The notes beneath the pieces were generated by a model, which was not told where the DNA came from, ran no database searches, and saw only the letters and a program-made list of their open reading frames with translations. A stretch of 64,000 bases of DNA from Penelope pileata (taxonomy: Eukaryota > Chordata > Aves > Galliformes > Cracidae). The stretch covers positions 124,001-188,000 of the forward strand of contig WBMW01003259.1 of NCBI GenBank assembly GCA_013396635.1. The letters are read 5' to 3'. This document shows positions 59,739-64,000 of the stretch, piece after piece (positions within the stretch are counted from its first letter, which is position 1; the number at the start of each line of letters is the position of its first letter). A program made the position numbers and the translations under genes.

Positions 59739-62387
59739 TTCTACAGGCTTAATTTATTATTTTATTGGTAATGCTGATAATGCAGAGATACATTGAGCAA
59801 GGTGAATAACATTTGGTCACCTCCTTTGCCCTGTGAGCTTCTCTTCCTTCCTTTCACTGGCCTAATTCACAGTAACACTGTATTTACGTTCTGCTTTCTA
59901 TTCTGCTGGCATACTGAAAACGTCAAACCCTAATTATGGGAATATTTGTCCTAATAGAAAGGTGCTTTTTACAGGCACAGTATATTTTGGGTGGGAAGAA
60001 AAGTCAGTTACGCTTCCATAGAAGATGATTTCCTATCAACAGAATTGTTTACGCTAAGGTTTATACAAGAATAAAAGAGATAGGGGTTAAAAAGTCACGC
60101 ACTTCATCTGAAGCACGCAGAGCTACTACAGAAGCTGAAACGTGGGCTGAGCCTAAAAAATTGCCAAGTGAGCAATCTGGTAATTTTCAGGATTCATGGA
60201 ATGCGGGAATCTTTCGCTCCCTGAAGTGCTCCAAAGAAAACTCCTTTCAGCCACTGTTAACTACGGGCAAGACATGGAGAAGACAATTCAGGATACCGTA
60301 CAAGGGGAAAGACAACAGCAATTTTAAGTCTCAAGTGAGAGAGCTGCAAGGCCGTGAGATGTGCGAGAGGTCTTTGGCTTACTCCAAGTCCATGGGCATT
60401 TGGAGGAGGGCATCTCACACACTTGTATTTGTTAAACAAGCATCCTCCTCCGTTTGCGTTGGTGACCCAGAACACTATGTAGCTTTTCTTTATGCCTCGG
60501 AAGGATTTACAAGGAAGAAGCCAGTCCTATTCTTACCAACCTTGTAGGGAATTTGGCCATCGACCTCAATCACTGAAGGGCTGTACCCACAGTTAGGTCG
60601 TAGAACAAAGCAAATTCCTACCGCTTGCGCCAGACAGATCTGGCTGTGGCAACCAGCAATTGGAAATCCCTGAAATTCTGCTGCTTTTCCTTTCACGTTT
60701 CGTAATATACTTCAAAAGGATTTTTGTGAGACATATTTACTGGATCAAGTGTGCCATTTCTGAAAATTTCTCCAAAGATCCTCACAACTGTATTCAGACC
60801 AGAATGTCAAAGAGTGACTCAAGTAGCTCACGTGTTTCTTATCTGGTGGGCATCCACCCCACTGGGATTACTCGCACACCGTGGTGTCAGGCTTGGTGCC
60901 GGCCTATGCTCGAGCCACACAGCGCAGGAGGCAGGGGACGATGGGGACTCTTACTGTCCCCAGTGTAAGAGCTGCCCCTGAGCTAACCACAGCTTAGCAA
61001 GGGGACTGCTGAAAATTGCACTGCAACCTGAAGGTTACTCACACTGCTAAGTGCTGATGTCGGACAAACCACAGACAAGCAGACTAATGCTCTGAGGAAA
61101 AAAGGGAAAAATACTTCTTCCTTTCCCGAAGAATGAAACTTAACTGTACATGAATTACTATAAAACGAGTTTCATAACGTAGCTACTTCTGAAATTATTT
61201 GGGCAAAGGATTTTTAATGCTCTTTCACTACAGATTGCATGCAAAGTTGCTCCACTAAAGCGCAGAGGGAAAGAAAAAAGAAAGCCAACACTGAGGAATG
61301 AGTGACTTTAAAACTTTTTTTTTGATGAAAGACTTTAGAACTGATGGCAGTATGTGTAGAAGGAGTTAAAATGAGTTTAAGAAGCTTAAAAATTGCTCAA
61401 TGCTTTCTTCCTTTTTCACAAAGTATGCTTGAACTACTCTAAGGCAGTGCAATATAAGAAGTAGCCAGTGAGCAAAGAAAACAGAATTTATTTTACTGCT
61501 GAATGAAAAAAAATGTAGTAGAACTGCTGCCTTAAACATTATTGTTAAAGAAAAAAAAGGAAGTTCACAGTACATTAAATAATATTAAATCTGCAGTATA
61601 GATATTTGAGGAAAGCAATTCCCTCTGCACAGAATGTCTATTTAAGTATGGCATATTCCAATCTTTGTCTGCAACAAAGGATTCTGTGCTTCACTAAGAT
61701 TTCCTTTTCCTAAGGTTCTCTGACCATTAAACGTAGCAGTGCTCATTAAGCAGCAGCTCAATTGCTCTAAAGCTGAGAATTTCTTTCAATGAGCTGGAAA
61801 CAGCTGCAACTGTGGCCTGTGACTCACAGCACCGCACCTCCCAGCACAGCACAAACCCTATGGTGGTGGCAACAGCCCCATTTCCTCAGCCCAGCTCCTC
61901 CTTCCTCCACCCTCCTGTAAGGCCACATGTGTTAACAGCCCAAGGTTATCACCACTTTGCAGAGAGAACAACCCTTTGAAACCTTGAGAACTATAAATGG
62001 AACTTGATGTTTTTAAAGGGTAACTGCTTCGCAGCTACTCGAGTTCAAAAACACGCAACTTGAACGCAGAGTGACAGCTTTCTGTAATGCTGTCCATTTA
62101 AACCCAAATGTTGGCATGCCTCTGCCTGATGGCAACTAAGGAAAGCAGAGCCAGCCACTGCTGTGAAAACGAGCAGAGCACCAGCTGTTTAATTCTCTAT
62201 CAGTATTCTCCAGCACTGCACACAAACTCTGAGTCCTAGTGATTTCAGGCTCCTAGTGATCTACACAGTACAAGTGGACACAAACACTCTCATTTGTGAT
62301 CTTTGTGTCCAATCAAACATACAGCACAGAGGACTTCTGAAACTTCTTACAAGCTATTGCCTCTTTCCCCATTAAATTGTCAGTATG
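59739..62387. other. Unique intronic/intergenic DNA
   Basis: About 2.6 kb. AT-rich around 61100-61700. The 128-codon plus-strand frame at 60161-60547 shows no domain. No element recognised. Confidence 0.7.
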
Positions 62388-62541
62388 ATAGAATCACAGA
62401 ATGGTTTGGGTTGAAGGGCCCCCAGAGCCCCCCAGCCCCATCCCTGCCGTGGGCAGTGCCACCCACTGGGTCAGGCTGCCCAGGGCCCATCCAACCTGGC
62501 CTTGACACCTCCAGGGATGGGGCACCCACAGCTCTCTGGAT
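62388..62541 (-). mobile_element. CR1 3'-end fragment
   Basis: The plus strand reads ATAGAATCACAGAATGGTTT, then GGGTTGAAGGGCCCCCAGAG and CCATCCAACCTGGCCTTGAC: the reverse-complement CR1 tail, about 154 bp, ending at CAGCTCTCTGG. Confidence 0.93.
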
Positions 62542-63610
62542 GAACTAAATATGTACTAAAGGATAAGACTGTACATATTTTAAAAAAATCACCCATCTCA
62601 TAATGACTCGAATCCCGACTTGGATCACAGTCCACGCTGAGATCAGCGGAGGAGCAAGACCACCACTGAAAAACAGAGACAGAGTCACCTCCTCCCTTCT
62701 CATCCACCAGGGCGATGATCTCGGCTCCAGCAGGCTCTGCGGCGCTCACAGCTGGAGAGACCCCTGATAAATCCTCTTCCAACAAGCATCCCCACAACTG
62801 ATGACTCCAAAGGCTGTGACATCTCCCTGCAAGCCCCCACTGAGGGACATGTAAATCCTTTAAATGCCCATGATCCAGCCACCTGAGGTGGACTTTCTAC
62901 AAGCAGAGAACACCAAATGCTCTTCTGAGAGGACAGCTCTCTACCGTGAGTGTAACAAAAGCTTCAAAGAGAAAAGGATGCCAGGTCCCATCCACTTGAA
63001 AGACAGCCACATAATTTGTTTTTTGCAAGCAAGGTTTATAAAAACAGTTGCTAAGGTTTGCTCAGAAGTTCCCCCCCAAAGATCATCAGCATAAGGCTGG
63101 TGGAAAATTTTAGTCAAAGCAGTTAGTTTGTCAGTTTGAGCAAAGTCAGAACAGAACACTGTAACCAGCAGCTTTCAGGCAATACGGACACAGCGCAGCA
63201 CTAGCTTGAACTGTAACAGTTACTATCCCTGATGTAATATCGAAAGCATTGTTGTATAAAAATATATGAAAAAAACCCTCCCTGTATCTTTGTGTATGGA
63301 TAAAAACATTATCAGCATCTTCACTGCAGGATCTTCAGTGCACTTGAAAAAAAAAAACAATTGTGAGATGATATAATTCATCACAATCTCATACCTACAG
63401 CTTACCTAGCTCTTACTTCCACTGCAATCCCAACAACAAGAACTGGACAGAGAGACATTTTAGGAGAGTGACATTTAATTACCAAGAAGTCCTTGTTCAC
63501 TACTCGCTGAAGTTCCACCGTATTTCTTTTCCTCATGAAAACAACTCCTGTCGATGAAGCGTTCTGGAGGTTTGGTATTTCACCTGAGTCACATCCAGCC
63601 CACACAAATA
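62542..63610. other. Spacer between two CR1 copies
   Basis: About 1.07 kb with no recognised gene or repeat apart from short A-runs. Confidence 0.7.
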
Positions 63611-63942
63611 AATCATACAATCACAGACTGGTTTGGGTCGGAAGGGACCCCAAAGCCCCCCCAGCCCCCCCCCTGCCATGGGCAGTGCCACCCACTGGGT
63701 CAGGCTGCCCAGGGCCCATCCAACCTGGCCTTGACACCTCCAGGGGTGGGGCACCCACAGCTCTCTGGGCAGCTGGGCCAGGGCCTCACTGCCCTCTGAG
63801 TAAAGGATTTCCTCCTAAGATCTAACCTAAATCTCCCCTCTTTTAGTTCACAGCCATTCCCCCTTGTCCTGCCACTATCAGACTGTGTAAAAAGTCGCTC
63901 TCCCTCCTGCCTGTAAGCTCCCTTCAAGTACTGGATGGAAAG
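63611..63942 (-). mobile_element. CR1 3'-end fragment
   Basis: The same subfamily as the 62.4 kb copy (shared GCAGTGCCACCCACTGGGTC and GGGGCACCCACAGCTCTCTG), but extending further 5' into ORF2: GCCCTCTGAGTAAAGGATTT and CATTCCCCCTTGTCCTGCCA. About 330 bp. Confidence 0.93.
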
Positions 63943-64000
63943 AGTTTGGAACTGAGATTTCAAGAGCAGTAAAGCAAGATTCCCTCTGTCAGTTGTAACT

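Larger units (their letters stand above)
52522..64000 (-). other. ZBTB21 upstream intron or 5' region
   Basis: About 11.5 kb with no CpG island, so the ZBTB21 promoter is probably beyond the right edge. It contains a solo LTR, four CR1 copies and an (AAAC)n repeat. A minus-strand block at 55830-55990 with a GTGAGC donor could be a non-coding exon, but this cannot be settled from sequence. Nothing else is supportable. Confidence 0.6.

Noticed and set aside
1..64000. CRISPR arrays, tRNA/rRNA genes, bacterial-type operons or a novel multi-gene system
   Set aside because: No regularly spaced repeats, no cloverleaf candidates recognised by eye, and gene structure is plainly vertebrate with introns. 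A tRNAscan or Rfam search could still find small RNAs I cannot see.

Overview
This is a vertebrate nuclear window, almost certainly from a bird. It carries many CR1 retroposon copies with the avian 3' tail, one solo LTR of an avian ERV type, short introns and a GC-rich CpG island. I cannot name the species. Coding content is low, and nearly everything supportable belongs to two genes, both transcribed on the minus strand: C2CD2 (left half) and ZBTB21/ZNF295 (right half). The same two genes are neighbours in the same orientation on human 21q22.3, so the window is a conserved syntenic block.

Layout on the + axis: 1-1716 is the presumed C2CD2 3' UTR. Thirteen C2CD2 coding exons (exons 2-14 of a 14-exon gene) lie between 1717 and 34432. 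I placed each by reading frame, GT/AG borders and matching phase. Together they give 610 residues: an SMP-like lipid-transfer module, a C2 domain, a linker and a basic C-terminal tail. The first coding exon, which should carry the N-terminal membrane anchor, is not visible. It probably falls in or beside the 13-N gap (35198-35210) inside the CpG island at about 35.0-35.5 kb. From 35.5 to about 43.3 kb is intergenic DNA with two CR1 copies, a CTCF-like motif and one unassigned open-frame cluster. From about 43.3 to 49.3 kb is AT-rich DNA that fits a long ZBTB21 3' UTR with several poly(A) signals, interrupted by a CR1 copy at 44.8-45.7 kb. The single ZBTB21 coding exon is 49333-52506 (1057 aa; BTB domain plus nine zinc-finger-like units). 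From 52.5 to 64 kb is upstream ZBTB21 intron with a solo LTR and four CR1 copies. No ZBTB21 promoter or first exon is visible, so the gene continues beyond the right edge.

The two genes do not form a pathway that can be read from sequence. C2CD2 is a paralogue of the ER-plasma membrane contact protein C2CD2L/TMEM24, and ZBTB21 is a nuclear BTB zinc-finger regulator. I found no bacterial-style operon, CRISPR array, rRNA, tRNA or unknown multi-gene system. The observations most worth checking are the lost C2CD2 exon 1, a competing donor pair at exon 4, a U20 tract beside the exon 7 donor, an N-marked junction inside a CR1 copy, the LTR just upstream of the ZBTB21 coding exon, and the CR1 insertion inside the presumed ZBTB21 3' UTR.
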